From the NCBI RefSeq assembly GCF_003385495.1, contig NZ_QNUH01000007.1:124001-188000 (forward strand): 64,000 nt of DNA, in the 5' to 3' direction. Positions 46,852 through 56,694 of this stretch are shown piece after piece; the first letter of the stretch is position 1; the number at the start of each line of letters is the position of its first letter. The DNA is from Chryseobacterium elymi. Lineage in GTDB: Bacteria > Bacteroidota > Bacteroidia > Flavobacteriales > Weeksellaceae. The translations under genes and the position numbers were made by a program. The notes below the pieces were generated by a model, which ran no database searches, had not been told where the DNA came from, and worked only from the letters and a program-made list of their open reading frames with translations.

Positions 46852-48612
46852 CTATTCAGATTTTACAATCTCTGTTCTTTCCGAAATTCCATTCGAATTG
46901 AAGGCTTCGATCTGGAAATAATAAGAATCAGTCCGGTCGGCTCCGGTGAAGAAATATTCATTCTTTCCATACACCATAATGCTTCCATACAATTTATCCG
47001 GAGATTTTCCCCAATAGATTACATATCCGTCTGCATCCTGGTTCTGCTGCCATTTCATCCAGATGCTTCTTCTTTCACCATATTTTTTAGGGTCGGCTCT
47101 TAAAGGAACAAATCCTTCTACTTTCTTTGGTTTTTCTCCTGCACCTCTTCCGAAGACTCTGAAGCCGCTTAAAGCAAATTTTCCGGTAGGCATTTTCAGA
47201 TTTTCCATCTTCAGGAACCTTGTCTTGACAGGTTTTTCGAGCTCTATATAATCGTGGGGAACATCTTTGGGATTTTTACTCTTATCCACGACAACATTCC
47301 ACTTCTTTCCATCGTTTGAGCCATAGATCTTATATTGATGCATCTTACCCTGTGTTTTACCCAAAAATTCAACATCCTGATCTGCGTAATTAATCTGGAT
47401 CGCATTGATGGTCGATATTTCGCCAAGATCTGTCTGAAACCACTCTCCGGAATAGCCTGTTTTCGCACTCCAATAGGTCTTGATATCTTCATCTACCGCT
47501 AAATTCGGCTGATAGCCTCCTAAAGTAGAGGAAACCTGAACAGGCTTGTTATAATTCAGCAGCATCCAGCCAGCAAAAAGACCTTTTGAAAAATCCTTTC
47601 CCTGTGAATATTGCGGAAGATAAGTAGGATAATCTCCGTAAGCGGTATTGGTGTACATTACATCATCCTTGTCAAATCCTGCCGGCCAGATCCCAAGTCT
47701 TCTTTCAAAGTTATTTTTAGTGGAAATAAAGATCGTTGAGACATGCCACCAGTTTTTGTAATTGTCTTCAAAAGTGGCTCCGTGGCCTGCTCCTCTTGCA
47801 AAACCTCCGGGTTTATAGGAAAAAGGATTGTGCTGCTGGTACTCAAAGCCTTCCAAAGGGTTTTTGCTGACATAAACTCCATCGGAATATCCACTGAATT
47901 CGGTAGCCGGAGCACCATACTGCATATAATATTTCCCGTTGTGTTTGGTCATCCATGCACCTTCTACAAACGGCTGAAGGAACACATTGTCATTATATTC
48001 CCCGAACCTTTCCCAACCGTGATCTTCAGGTTTTAGTTTTATAATAGGTTTCACAAAGCCTTCTGACTGTAGGTTTTTCACCTTTACTTCGGTTCCCAAA
48101 AGCGGCCATTCATTACTGGAGCCCCAATAGAGGTACAGCTTATTTTTGTCCTCATCGTAGTGGAATGCAGGATCCCATGCCCCAACTTTTAAAGTATCCA
48201 CTGCAATTTTCCAGTCGTCTTTGGTAGGATTGGTACTTTTCCATATGGGGAAATCCTGTTCCCATGTAGATCCGTAAACATATAAAGTATCTTTCATTTT
48301 CCAAACAGCGGGCGCGTTCAGATCGTGGATATATTTATTATCTCTCAGAAATTTTCTTTTCACAAACTTCCAGTCCAGCATGTCATCGCTGTACCAGTAT
48401 CCTTCCTGATTGGTAGAAAAAAGGAATAGCTTATTTTTAAAATTAACAATCACCGGATCAGCGGTAGCACGGTGCTTTCCCTGTTTTGAAAAAGCTTCGA
48501 ACGGTGTATAGCCGTAATCAATGTTAATCGGGTTACAGAATGTTTTCTGCTGGGCACCAACGAATATTCCCAACAGAACAGCGAATGATAAAAAGTACTG
48601 CTGTATCTTCAT
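46852..48612 (-). CDS. GH43-type glycoside hydrolase with discoidin (F5/8) and FN3-like modules
   Basis: Exported hydrolase of about 586 residues from the ATG at 48612 (MKIQQYFLSFAVLLGIFVGA, signal peptide). The five-bladed propeller has the GH43/62 pattern: HRATADPVIVNFKNKLFLFS with a candidate catalytic Asp, GAWDPAFHYDEDKNKLYLY with the second Asp, and EGAWMTKHNGKYYMQYGA with the general acid Glu. A discoidin-like carbohydrate-binding module follows (AVDEDIKTYWSA, GEWFQTDLG, KMHQYKIYGSNDGKKW; about 375-500) and then an FN3-like end. The substrate is probably a plant or algal glycan; arabinan and xylan types cannot be separated. Confidence 0.82.
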   Translation of the reverse strand: MKIQQYFLSFAVLLGIFVGAQQKTFCNPINIDYGYTPFEAFSKQGKHRATADPVIVNFKNKLFLFSTNQEGYWYSDDMLDWKFVKRKFLRDNKYIHDLNAPAVWKMKDTLYVYGSTWEQDFPIWKSTNPTKDDWKIAVDTLKVGAWDPAFHYDEDKNKLYLYWGSSNEWPLLGTEVKVKNLQSEGFVKPIIKLKPEDHGWERFGEYNDNVFLQPFVEGAWMTKHNGKYYMQYGAPATEFSGYSDGVYVSKNPLEGFEYQQHNPFSYKPGGFARGAGHGATFEDNYKNWWHVSTIFISTKNNFERRLGIWPAGFDKDDVMYTNTAYGDYPTYLPQYSQGKDFSKGLFAGWMLLNYNKPVQVSSTLGGYQPNLAVDEDIKTYWSAKTGYSGEWFQTDLGEISTINAIQINYADQDVEFLGKTQGKMHQYKIYGSNDGKKWNVVVDKSKNPKDVPHDYIELEKPVKTRFLKMENLKMPTGKFALSGFRVFGRGAGEKPKKVEGFVPLRADPKKYGERRSIWMKWQQNQDADGYVIYWGKSPDKLYGSIMVYGKNEYFFTGADRTDSYYFQIEAFNSNGISERTEIVKSE

Positions 48613-48746
48613 AGTTTTTTCCTTAAAGAACAAATTTAGGTAACTTTTTTGTCTTTTGTCTCAATTTGAAGAAATGAAACCAATCAAAAGAATTCCGGCA
48701 TTGAAACAAGGCCGGAAGAATATTTAAATCCATTGTTATTAAATTA

Positions 48747-49670
48747 TTATTTTTTCGGAAGGAAAACCTCAGCAAGCATACATCTCGCACTTCCTCCTCC
48801 ATTCACTTCAATGGTATTCAGATCTGAGTAAATGATCTCACAGTATTTTTCTATGGCAGCTACCTGTTCAGGTGTTAAGGATTGATAGGCCGTCTGGCTC
48901 ATCACCAAAAACTTCTGTCCGTCTCTATTCTGAACCTGAAGCATGTTCCCGGCAAACTGCTGCATCTGCTCTTCTGAAATTTCGACAATCTCTTTTCCTG
49001 AGTTCTTGATGGTTTCAATCACTTTTTCTCTTTCCAGCTCATTATCGATGCAGTCAAGACATATTACTACAAATTTATCTGCCACACACATCATAACATT
49101 GGTATGGTAAATTGGAAGCCTCTCTGTGCCTACAGTCTGGTAGGAATGAAAAACGACAGGTGTAAATCCATACTTTTCACAAAATTCTCTGAATAAATTT
49201 TCGTCAAGTCTTAGAGAAACCGAGCCATAAGCTATCTTATTATCGTGATCAAAGATCATGCTTCCTGTCCCCTCCAGGAAGTGACCCTGAGTTTCAGGCA
49301 ATGACCAGTCGTCTATTTCAGCAACTTCAAAGCCTTGATTTTTGATACTTTCAATAATATCTTCCCTCCTTTCCACTCTTCTGTTTGAAGCGAACATCGG
49401 ATATAGAACAACTTTCCCATCTTTATGAAAGCTTACCCAGTTATTCGGGAAAATAGAATCGGGAGTATGTGGATCCAATGTATCTTTTATAGTAATCACA
49501 TTCACCCGTTTGCTTCTCAGTTTTCCAACAAAAGTGTTGAATTCTGCCAAAGCTTTAGACTGAATATCAGCCCCTTTCTGTTCTACCTGAAAGTAATTGT
49601 TTTCTGCGGTTTCCGGATTGTAACCGAATGCAATCGGCTCTATCATTAATACTGTATCTGTTGTTTGCAT
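48747..49670 (-). CDS. ctlX: Citrulline hydrolase CtlX (amidinotransferase fold)
   Basis: Guanidine/ureido-modifying enzyme of 307 residues. The open frame extends to 49832, but it would overlap the upstream gene by 94 bases; the family start MQTTDTVLMIEPIAFGYN is the ATG at 49670. The pentein-fold catalytic set is visible: Glu in LEGTGSMIF, His in IYHTNVMM and Cys in GGGSARCMLAE near the C-terminus. The family degrades citrulline to ornithine in bacteria lacking other routes. It follows the arginine deiminase-like gene by 68 bases, so the two may form a two-step arginine-to-ornithine path. Confidence 0.9.
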   Translation of the reverse strand: MQTTDTVLMIEPIAFGYNPETAENNYFQVEQKGADIQSKALAEFNTFVGKLRSKRVNVITIKDTLDPHTPDSIFPNNWVSFHKDGKVVLYPMFASNRRVERREDIIESIKNQGFEVAEIDDWSLPETQGHFLEGTGSMIFDHDNKIAYGSVSLRLDENLFREFCEKYGFTPVVFHSYQTVGTERLPIYHTNVMMCVADKFVVICLDCIDNELEREKVIETIKNSGKEIVEISEEQMQQFAGNMLQVQNRDGQKFLVMSQTAYQSLTPEQVAAIEKYCEIIYSDLNTIEVNGGGSARCMLAEVFLPKK

Positions 49671-49738
49671 TGTTTTAAATTTAAAAATTAAAAGATTAAA
49701 CGATTCAGAATTACCTATCATCTCATCTTCACAGTAAT

Positions 49739-50653
49739 CTACTCTCTCACCAGCGGCATTGTAGAACATCTCAGCAGTCCACCCATTTTGGAGATCTCCC
49801 TGTAAGGGATTTCTTCTATAGTCATTCCCCACTCGTTTCTCAGGTGATCGTTCATTCTTGTAAATGTTTTATCTGATACAATAACTTCGGGAGAAATAGA
49901 AAAAATATTCGGGAACATTTCAAACATTTCTTCATCATTAAGGTGGAAGCAGTTCTCTTCCCCAAAGATATCGATGATCAGGCGGTAATCACTTTCATCC
50001 ACGAATCCGTTTTTATAGATGAGGCATTTATCCTTTCCTACCGGATTGAATGTACAGTCAAGGTGCAGAATGCCTTCAAAGGGAACTTTATCATTTTTCT
50101 TTAATTCCAGGTCGATAATTCTTTTCTTCGGAAAATATTCTTTTAGAATTTCAATAGCGTATTCGTTGGTTCTCGCTGTTTTATAGTTTCTGTAATCTTC
50201 GCTAAAGCATGTTCCTATAAAAAGAAAATCATTCCATACAATGACATCACCACCTTCAATATGTGCTGTTTCCGGAAGATTGATGATCTTCCTCCACGCT
50301 ACTTTTTCAAAAACTTTCTTATAAGCATCCTGCTCGTCAGCTCTGTCGGCGATCACGTTTGAGATGATCATTTTATCGTCAATCACAAAAGCCACATCTC
50401 TTGCGAAAACCTGATTATAATCTTTGATAATGCTTGGGCGAAGAACTTCTACATCATACTTCTTCAATATGGCTTCAAAAGCATTCATTTCATTGATAAT
50501 ATCCTCTTCTTTAGGATATATATTATGTTCAATGGAGTAATATGACTTGGCGTCATAGCTCTCCTCCAGTGTGGGAACAGCTCCCATTGAATTAGGCTGT
50601 CCTAGAACAACTGATTTCAGCCTGCCCGTTTCGTTTTTAATATTTAGTCTCAT
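49739..50653 (-). CDS. Arginine deiminase/amidinotransferase family protein
   Basis: A protein of 304 residues of the pentein superfamily (amidinotransferase, DDAH or arginine deiminase type). The elements are FARDVAFVID with the substrate-binding Asp, IEGGDVIVWND with Glu, HLDCTFNPVG with the catalytic His and the Cys in MGGLLRCSTMPLVRE at the extreme C-terminus. No signal peptide. Its partner 68 bases downstream is CtlX, so deimination of arginine to citrulline is the best guess; dimethylarginine hydrolysis is the alternative. Confidence 0.87.
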   Translation of the reverse strand: MRLNIKNETGRLKSVVLGQPNSMGAVPTLEESYDAKSYYSIEHNIYPKEEDIINEMNAFEAILKKYDVEVLRPSIIKDYNQVFARDVAFVIDDKMIISNVIADRADEQDAYKKVFEKVAWRKIINLPETAHIEGGDVIVWNDFLFIGTCFSEDYRNYKTARTNEYAIEILKEYFPKKRIIDLELKKNDKVPFEGILHLDCTFNPVGKDKCLIYKNGFVDESDYRLIIDIFGEENCFHLNDEEMFEMFPNIFSISPEVIVSDKTFTRMNDHLRNEWGMTIEEIPYREISKMGGLLRCSTMPLVRE

Positions 50654-50843
50654 AAAGATTTATGCAATACTACAAATATAAGTAAAGGTCTTTATCTGGA
50701 AAACTTTTGAATTGCTTTATCCATATAATTTTATCCGATATTCCGGTTACTCTAAGGAAGGTTTTATTTACAGTTATTTTATCCACATAATACAAGAAAT
50801 ACAGAAAATACCACCATGTGATACTCACTTATAATTTGGCTGC

Positions 50844-50873
50844 ACGCGCTTATTGCTAAAGTGTACGCGCTTA
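50844..50873. repeat. Direct repeat ACGCGCTTA with 21-bp period
   Basis: ACGCGCTTA occurs at 50844-50852 and 50865-50873, exactly 21 bp apart, in an otherwise AT-rich gap (50654-50945) upstream of the secreted orphan gene. The period equals two helical turns, as expected of sites for a dimeric regulator bound to one DNA face. Confidence 0.55.
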
Positions 50874-50945
50874 CTTAATATAACTGGTTTTACTTTCTGG
50901 TGACCACTACATTAGCAGTATTAATTAATTTTAAATCTTATTATT

Positions 50946-51437
50946 ATGAAGAAAAACCTTACCTTTTTATTAACTGTTTTATTGACAGTGGTATCCGTAA
51001 CCTGTTTATTTGCACAAAGCTCTTTTAGTGTCAAATATATCGGGGAAGCAAGTCTTAACAGCTTCCCGCCACACTCTATAAAAGTAGAGGCCGATTATGA
51101 TCGACACACTTACATTATTTCTCCTCCAAACAGCTATACCCAAACTACTCCTGTTCTTGAAAGCAAACATATTGCCAACGGAAGCACGACTGCTTATCTT
51201 TTGCCTCCTACTTCAAGTGCATTCCAGACATATGAGCTTTTTCATTTAAAAGTGGTATGGACGGCTTATCAGAATGGGTATCTTATTTCAAGGGTGCATA
51301 CCTTCAACACTGCGCAGATCATATCTGCCAATAGTGGGAATGAAATAGATCAGACGATAATAGGAGCCAGAATACGACTTAAGGCAATCAGCTCAGGATC
51401 GCATATGACCTACCAGATCACTCTTCAGACATTTTAA
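50946..51437 (+). CDS. Secreted orphan protein (hypothetical)
   Basis: Not recognised. The 163 residues begin with a clear signal peptide (MKKNLTFLLTVLLTV, cleavage after LFAQ near 25). The mature part of about 138 residues is Ser/Thr/Tyr-rich, has no Cys, and shows alternating hydrophobic segments (YELFHLKVVWTAYQ, GYLISRVHTFN, GARIRLKAI, HMTYQITLQTF) that point to a beta-sandwich. It is preceded by the ACGCGCTTA direct repeats and followed by a terminator, so it is a single gene. It has no T9SS domain and is probably periplasmic or secreted. Confidence 0.75.
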   Translation: MKKNLTFLLTVLLTVVSVTCLFAQSSFSVKYIGEASLNSFPPHSIKVEADYDRHTYIISPPNSYTQTTPVLESKHIANGSTTAYLLPPTSSAFQTYELFHLKVVWTAYQNGYLISRVHTFNTAQIISANSGNEIDQTIIGARIRLKAISSGSHMTYQITLQTF

Positions 51438-51464
51438 ATGAGTCTCTAGCTTGATCTCATCATC

Positions 51465-51508
51465 AAGAAATAAACTCTGTTTTTACAAGCAGGGTTTATT
51501 TCTTTTAA
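51465..51508 (+). terminator. Terminator of the secreted orphan gene
   Basis: AAGAAATAAACTCTG (51465-51479) and CAGGGTTTATTTCTT (51490-51504) form a 15-bp stem with one G-U pair, followed by TTTAAC. The 3' arm is A/T rich at its end. Confidence 0.7.
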
Positions 51509-51579
51509 CATTTCCAACAAAAAAAATTCCGGAATTTATCTACAACCTCCTATTTTCCATCTACATACAAACATAATAT

Positions 51580-51612
51580 TTGACTAGAATTAAAAATAAA
51601 TTCCTATATTAG
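51580..51612 (+). promoter_or_regulatory. Putative promoter of the Cys-rich peptide
   Basis: TTG at 51580-51582 and TATATTAG at 51605-51612 (7 of 8 against TAnnTTTG if A for T is allowed) are 22 bases apart, leaving a leader of about 55 bases. Confidence 0.4.
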
Positions 51613-51674
51613 TGATATAATTTCAGCTGAATTATAAAATTAAACTTTACTATTAACATCAAAAAATCAAAATC

Positions 51675-51836
51675 ATGAACAAGAAAAATCCAGTGCTTAA
51701 AAATGCACAAAAATTAGGAAGAAACGAGCAGAAATTAATCACAGGAGGAGGGATAAACAGACCTAGATACTGCTGCGAGTGGGATGACAACGGAAACTGT
51801 ACGATTTGGACGTGTGGTAACTGTGTTTGCCCATAA
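51675..51836 (+). CDS. Cys-rich GG-leader peptide (bacteriocin/RiPP precursor-like)
   Basis: A 53-residue gene too short for standard length cut-offs. The leader MNKKNPVLKNAQKLGRNEQK ends in LITGGG, a double-glycine-type site like those of flavobacterial 'bacteriocin-like' peptides. The core that follows (about 27 residues) has six Cys at 33, 34, 42, 47, 50 and 52, two Trp and the end CVCP. Translation is supported by the ATG in a normal context, a promoter-like pair upstream and a strong terminator just after the stop. No maturase, peptidase-ABC transporter or immunity gene is nearby, so processing would have to come from elsewhere. Function is inferred from layout only. Confidence 0.7.
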   Translation: MNKKNPVLKNAQKLGRNEQKLITGGGINRPRYCCEWDDNGNCTIWTCGNCVCP

Positions 51837-51847
51837 TCAGAAACAAT

Positions 51848-51880
51848 AAACCTGCTTATGTCAAGCAGGTTTTCTTTTTT
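51848..51880 (+). terminator. Terminator of the Cys-rich peptide gene
   Basis: AAACCTGCTT (51848-51857) and AAGCAGGTTT (51863-51872) form a 10-bp stem with a 5-nt loop, followed by TCTTTTTT. It starts 12 bases after the peptide stop. Confidence 0.8.
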
Positions 51881-51950
51881 AGATATCATCTGCTTTCTAC
51901 AGCTTAAGGTATTTAGGCAGAACTAATAGATTTAATTTCTAAAATGATTT

Positions 51951-51988
51951 AAATAAAACAATCCCAAAGCAAGCTTTGGGATTGTTTT
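51951..51988 (-). terminator. Terminator of gltA
   Basis: AAAACAATCCCAAAG (51955-51969) and CTTTGGGATTGTTTT (51974-51988) form a perfect 15-bp stem with a 4-nt loop; TTTTATTT follows on the minus strand. Confidence 0.8.
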
Positions 51989-52005
51989 TATAATAGAAAC
52001 AGAAA

Positions 52006-53292
52006 TTATCTGTTTGTAATATCGATATAGTCTCTTTTATGAGCACCCTGATAAACCTGTCTTGGTCTTCCGATAGGGTCTCCTTTCATTCTCATTTCTT
52101 TCCACTGAGAAATCCATCCCGGAAGTCGTCCCAGAGCAAACATTACCGTGAACATTTCTGTAGGAATTCCTAGCGCTCTGTAGATAATACCTGAATAGAA
52201 ATCTACATTTGGATATAGCTTTCTTTCTACGAAGTACTCATCTTCAAGAGCTACTTTTTCTAACTGCATTGCAATGTCAAGAGCTTTATCCTGAATACCT
52301 AATGCATTAAGGATATCGTCAGCAGCTTTTTTAATGATCTTCGCTCTTGGATCAAAGTTTTTATACACTCTGTGTCCAAAGCCCATTAGACGGAAGTTGT
52401 CATTTTTATCTTTTGCTTTCGCTACCCATTTATTAACATCCCCTCCATCTTTGTCGATCAGCTCAAGCATTTCAATCACCGCTTGGTTAGCACCTCCGTG
52501 AAGAGGCCCCCAAAGTGCGGAAACTCCTGCAGAAATAGAAGCGAAAAGACCTGTATGAGCAGAACCTACCATTCTTACTGTAGAAGTTGAGCAGTTTTGC
52601 TCGTGGTCAGCGTGAAGGATTAGTAATTTATCAAGCGCATCAACAATTACCGGATTTACTTCAAATTCCTCGTTAGGTAATCTGAATGCCATTTTGTAGA
52701 AGTTTTCTACATAGCTCAGGCTATTATCTCCGTGGTTAAGCGGAAGACCCTGAGTTTTTCTGTAGGTCCAAGCGCAAAGGTGAGAGAATTTAGCAATCAT
52801 CAATTCTGCAGCGTGGTCCATTTCTTCTTTGGAGTTTACGTTAACGGCTTTTGGATTGAAAGCGGTTAAAGCGGAAGTCAAAGAAGATAAAACTCCCATA
52901 GGGTGAGCAGAACGAGGAAAAACATCAATGATCTTTTTCATTTCATCTGCTATAAAGTTATATTTTTTAATATTATTGTCGAAAGAAGTAAATTGATCCT
53001 TAGTAGGTAATTCTCCATGCAATAAAAGATACATTACTTCTGTGAAGTTTGATTTCTCAGCAATCTGCTCGATTGGATAACCTCTGTAGAATAATTCTCC
53101 TTTATCTCCGTCTAAGTAAGTGATGTCGCTAATAGTAGCTCCTGTATTTTTGTAACCTAAATCCAGAGTGATTAAACCTGTCTGGTCTCTTAATTTTGAA
53201 ATATCAATCCCTCTGTCTCCGATAGTACTATCCACGATAGGATATTCATATGAATTACCGTCGTAATTCAATATTACTTTGTTGTCTGACAT
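52006..53292 (-). CDS. gltA: Citrate synthase
   Basis: Condenses acetyl-CoA and oxaloacetate in the TCA cycle. Its 428 residues are the hexameric type II length. Conserved elements are PIEQIAEKSNFTEVMYLLL, HADHEQNCSTSTVR with catalytic His, GPLHGGANQAVIEML with the second His, and GFGHRVYKNFDPRA with the Arg/His cluster. The N-terminal 45 residues form the small beta domain of Gram-negative enzymes. A hairpin terminator separates it from eno upstream; a TATATTTA box in the gap could be its own promoter. Confidence 0.97.
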   Translation of the reverse strand: MSDNKVILNYDGNSYEYPIVDSTIGDRGIDISKLRDQTGLITLDLGYKNTGATISDITYLDGDKGELFYRGYPIEQIAEKSNFTEVMYLLLHGELPTKDQFTSFDNNIKKYNFIADEMKKIIDVFPRSAHPMGVLSSLTSALTAFNPKAVNVNSKEEMDHAAELMIAKFSHLCAWTYRKTQGLPLNHGDNSLSYVENFYKMAFRLPNEEFEVNPVIVDALDKLLILHADHEQNCSTSTVRMVGSAHTGLFASISAGVSALWGPLHGGANQAVIEMLELIDKDGGDVNKWVAKAKDKNDNFRLMGFGHRVYKNFDPRAKIIKKAADDILNALGIQDKALDIAMQLEKVALEDEYFVERKLYPNVDFYSGIIYRALGIPTEMFTVMFALGRLPGWISQWKEMRMKGDPIGRPRQVYQGAHKRDYIDITNR

Positions 53293-53329
53293 TATTTATT
53301 TATTTTTTTTAAATATACCACTTTCCATA

Positions 53330-53361
53330 AAATACGGCAAACAAAAATTATCGCTTGCCGT
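53330..53361 (-). terminator. Probable terminator of eno
   Basis: ACGGCAA (53334-53340) and TTGCCGT (53355-53361) form a 7-bp stem with a 14-nt loop; ATTTTATGG follows on the minus strand. Shorter and weaker than its neighbours, so some read-through into gltA is possible. Confidence 0.55.
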
Positions 53362-53376
53362 TATTTATAAATTCAA

Positions 53377-54846
<1,470 letters not shown>

Positions 54847-54859
54847 TTACCTGTCTGTG

Positions 54860-56077
54860 TTACAATTTAAATTTACCTAATCCCACCAATAAATTGAGTG
54901 CAATGATGAGATTTCCTTTTTTCTCATATTCTCCCTCAAAATTCCTTCCGAACAAGAAAGTGAGTCTTTGGTTTTTCGCCAGTTCGTATTCAAAATTAAG
55001 GAGGTATTTCCAGGATGATTCAAAATCGGATTTATTTAAGATACTTCTGTAGATACATTCTCCACTCAAAAGAAATTTTTCATCAAACAGTTTAAATACA
55101 AGTCTGGACCCCATATCTAAAGTATGCAGATTTTCCTTTTTCAGTTCAGGGTTTGCTAACGGCGTTTCAGGATTGTATAAATATCTTGCCATGAAAATCA
55201 GGGTTGAAGGATGCTTCTCCCAGTTATAGCCGCCGGTAAGCCATGCTCCCACTTTGGTAATCTGTGTATTATTAAATTTATTATTTCTAAAATCCAGAAC
55301 CGTTCCCATTGACATATCCAGAAAATAACCATAGCGCTCCAGCTTTATACCCTGAGCTATTTTTGTAATTTCCTGTATTTTCGTCTCCTCTTCTTCTTTG
55401 GTATCAGGTATTTTTAAATAGTTCTCAGTCTTGATCCTGATTTCTTCAATCTGTTTTTCTAAATATTTATATTCCGGGCTGTCTTTTTTACCAGTATCTT
55501 CCAAAAGTCTTTGCTTTTGCAAAAGAGATTTATTGGTCCTATCAAGCTCTATTAGAGTTTCACTGGTTTCACGCCTAATAATTCTTTGCTCTTCGATGAA
55601 TTGATGAACCGAATGAATTTTATCCAGTTCCTTTATCGTCTCATCACTATACTTCCCTCTTTTAATAGAGAACTTTATCCCAAATCCCAGCCTCGATTTT
55701 TCTTCAATATTCTTTTCTTCATCTTCTGCTATCCCTTTAAAAGCAAGGGATGTAACAAATGTTTGTTTAAAAGTGGTAAAAAAGTTGGAATCGGTTCTTA
55801 AATCCTGGTATTTCCCACCCAGTTTAAAGGGGGCCAGGTCAATCGCAAATGAAGTAGGCAGACTGGAAAAATTACTTGTCCCTTCTCTTAAGGAAACCAT
55901 AATGCTTTTCAGATCTGTAGGCTTTTCAATATCAGAATTGGCAATTCCTAAAAGGTTAGCTCCCGGAGATGCCTGAGCTCTTAATACATCCAGATCAATT
56001 CCTTTTTCTTCCTGTGCGGAACAAAAATGATAAAATACCAAAAGTATTAATACAAAACTCAATTTTAGTGTTTTCAT
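54860..56077 (-). CDS. Exported orphan protein with coiled coil and beta-barrel-like end
   Basis: Not recognised as a named family. The 405 residues open with a signal peptide (to CSAQ, near 22). Residues 143-242 are Glu/Lys/Arg-rich and heptad-like (ETIKELDKIHSVHQFIEEQR, YKYLEKQIEEIRIKTENYL), so a coiled coil is likely. Before and after it lie amphipathic beta segments such as FGIKFSIKRGKY, YGYFLDMSMGTVLDF, TLIFMARYLYNPET and LIIALNLLVGLGKFKL, which suggest a split outer-membrane barrel interrupted by a periplasmic coiled coil. It is co-transcribed with the 160-residue gene (9-base gap) and ends at a terminator. Confidence 0.7.
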   Translation of the reverse strand: MKTLKLSFVLILLVFYHFCSAQEEKGIDLDVLRAQASPGANLLGIANSDIEKPTDLKSIMVSLREGTSNFSSLPTSFAIDLAPFKLGGKYQDLRTDSNFFTTFKQTFVTSLAFKGIAEDEEKNIEEKSRLGFGIKFSIKRGKYSDETIKELDKIHSVHQFIEEQRIIRRETSETLIELDRTNKSLLQKQRLLEDTGKKDSPEYKYLEKQIEEIRIKTENYLKIPDTKEEEETKIQEITKIAQGIKLERYGYFLDMSMGTVLDFRNNKFNNTQITKVGAWLTGGYNWEKHPSTLIFMARYLYNPETPLANPELKKENLHTLDMGSRLVFKLFDEKFLLSGECIYRSILNKSDFESSWKYLLNFEYELAKNQRLTFLFGRNFEGEYEKKGNLIIALNLLVGLGKFKL

Positions 56078-56086
56078 GATGTTTTT

Positions 56087-56569
56087 TTAATAGAAGGTAA
56101 TATGATGTGTATATGATGAAACTCCCCCTTGATTCTTCACTTCAGAAGTGTGCGTGTCATTATAAATAATTGTTCCATTTTGTCTGATCTTTACAGTCAG
56201 AATCGTTTTATCACTATCTGTGCTTAGATCCTGTATCATGGATTCTATGCTCAGGACATTCCCGATCAGTTCATTACACGTTCCTATTAAAATATTATCT
56301 GTTGATACTTTAATAGATTTACTAGGCTGATTGGTTCTCAATATTTTAAAAGTCGAAGTTCCACCTTGTCCCTCTCCTCCAAAATAAATTGAGACAGTGA
56401 CCAGAGATTCATCAGAGGGAAGTCTTAAATTTTTAGCGGCAACATATCTGCTGTCGTTCTCCTGTGCAGCAGATAAAGCACTACTCATCTGCAGTTCCAT
56501 AATTTTGAAATTGAGCAGTTGGGCCTGTGTATTTATAATTCTTGCTAATTGATCTTTTTTAGTTTTCAT
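56087..56569 (-). CDS. Orphan cytoplasmic protein (hypothetical, 160 aa)
   Basis: Not recognised. It lacks a signal peptide and membrane segments. The N-terminal 45 residues are helical and Gln/Asn-rich (AQLLNFKIMELQMSSALSA); the rest is beta-rich, with VTVSIYFGGEGQGG, KTILTVKIRQNGTIIYND and a His pair in YTHHITFY at the end. It has one Cys (GTCNEL). It starts between the kinase-operon terminator and the exported orphan gene and probably belongs with the latter. No function proposed. Confidence 0.65.
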   Translation of the reverse strand: MKTKKDQLARIINTQAQLLNFKIMELQMSSALSAAQENDSRYVAAKNLRLPSDESLVTVSIYFGGEGQGGTSTFKILRTNQPSKSIKVSTDNILIGTCNELIGNVLSIESMIQDLSTDSDKTILTVKIRQNGTIIYNDTHTSEVKNQGGVSSYTHHITFY

Positions 56570-56644
56570 GGCTATTAGTTTTATGATTCAAATTTCAGCT
56601 TTAAAAAGAAGCATGTCAATTACACAAAAGGGTGATTATAGAAA

Positions 56645-56672
56645 CAAAAAAGCACCACTGAAAAGTGATGCT
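56645..56672 (-). terminator. Terminator of the response-regulator/kinase operon
   Basis: On the minus strand AGCATCAC and GTGGTGCT form an 8-bp stem (one G-U) with a TTTTCA loop, followed by TTTTTG. It lies 23 bases after the kinase stop. Confidence 0.75.
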
Positions 56673-56694
56673 GGCTCTATAATATTTTCTTTTT

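Noticed and set aside
46777-47103. Plus-strand open frame of 108 codons over the esterase end and the GH43 gene
   Set aside because: It spans a terminator and is antisense to the GH43 gene's FN3-like end.
49671-49832. 54-codon extension of ctlX
   Set aside because: It overlaps the upstream amidinotransferase gene by 94 bases and lacks family similarity; the usual MQTTDTVLMIEP start follows.
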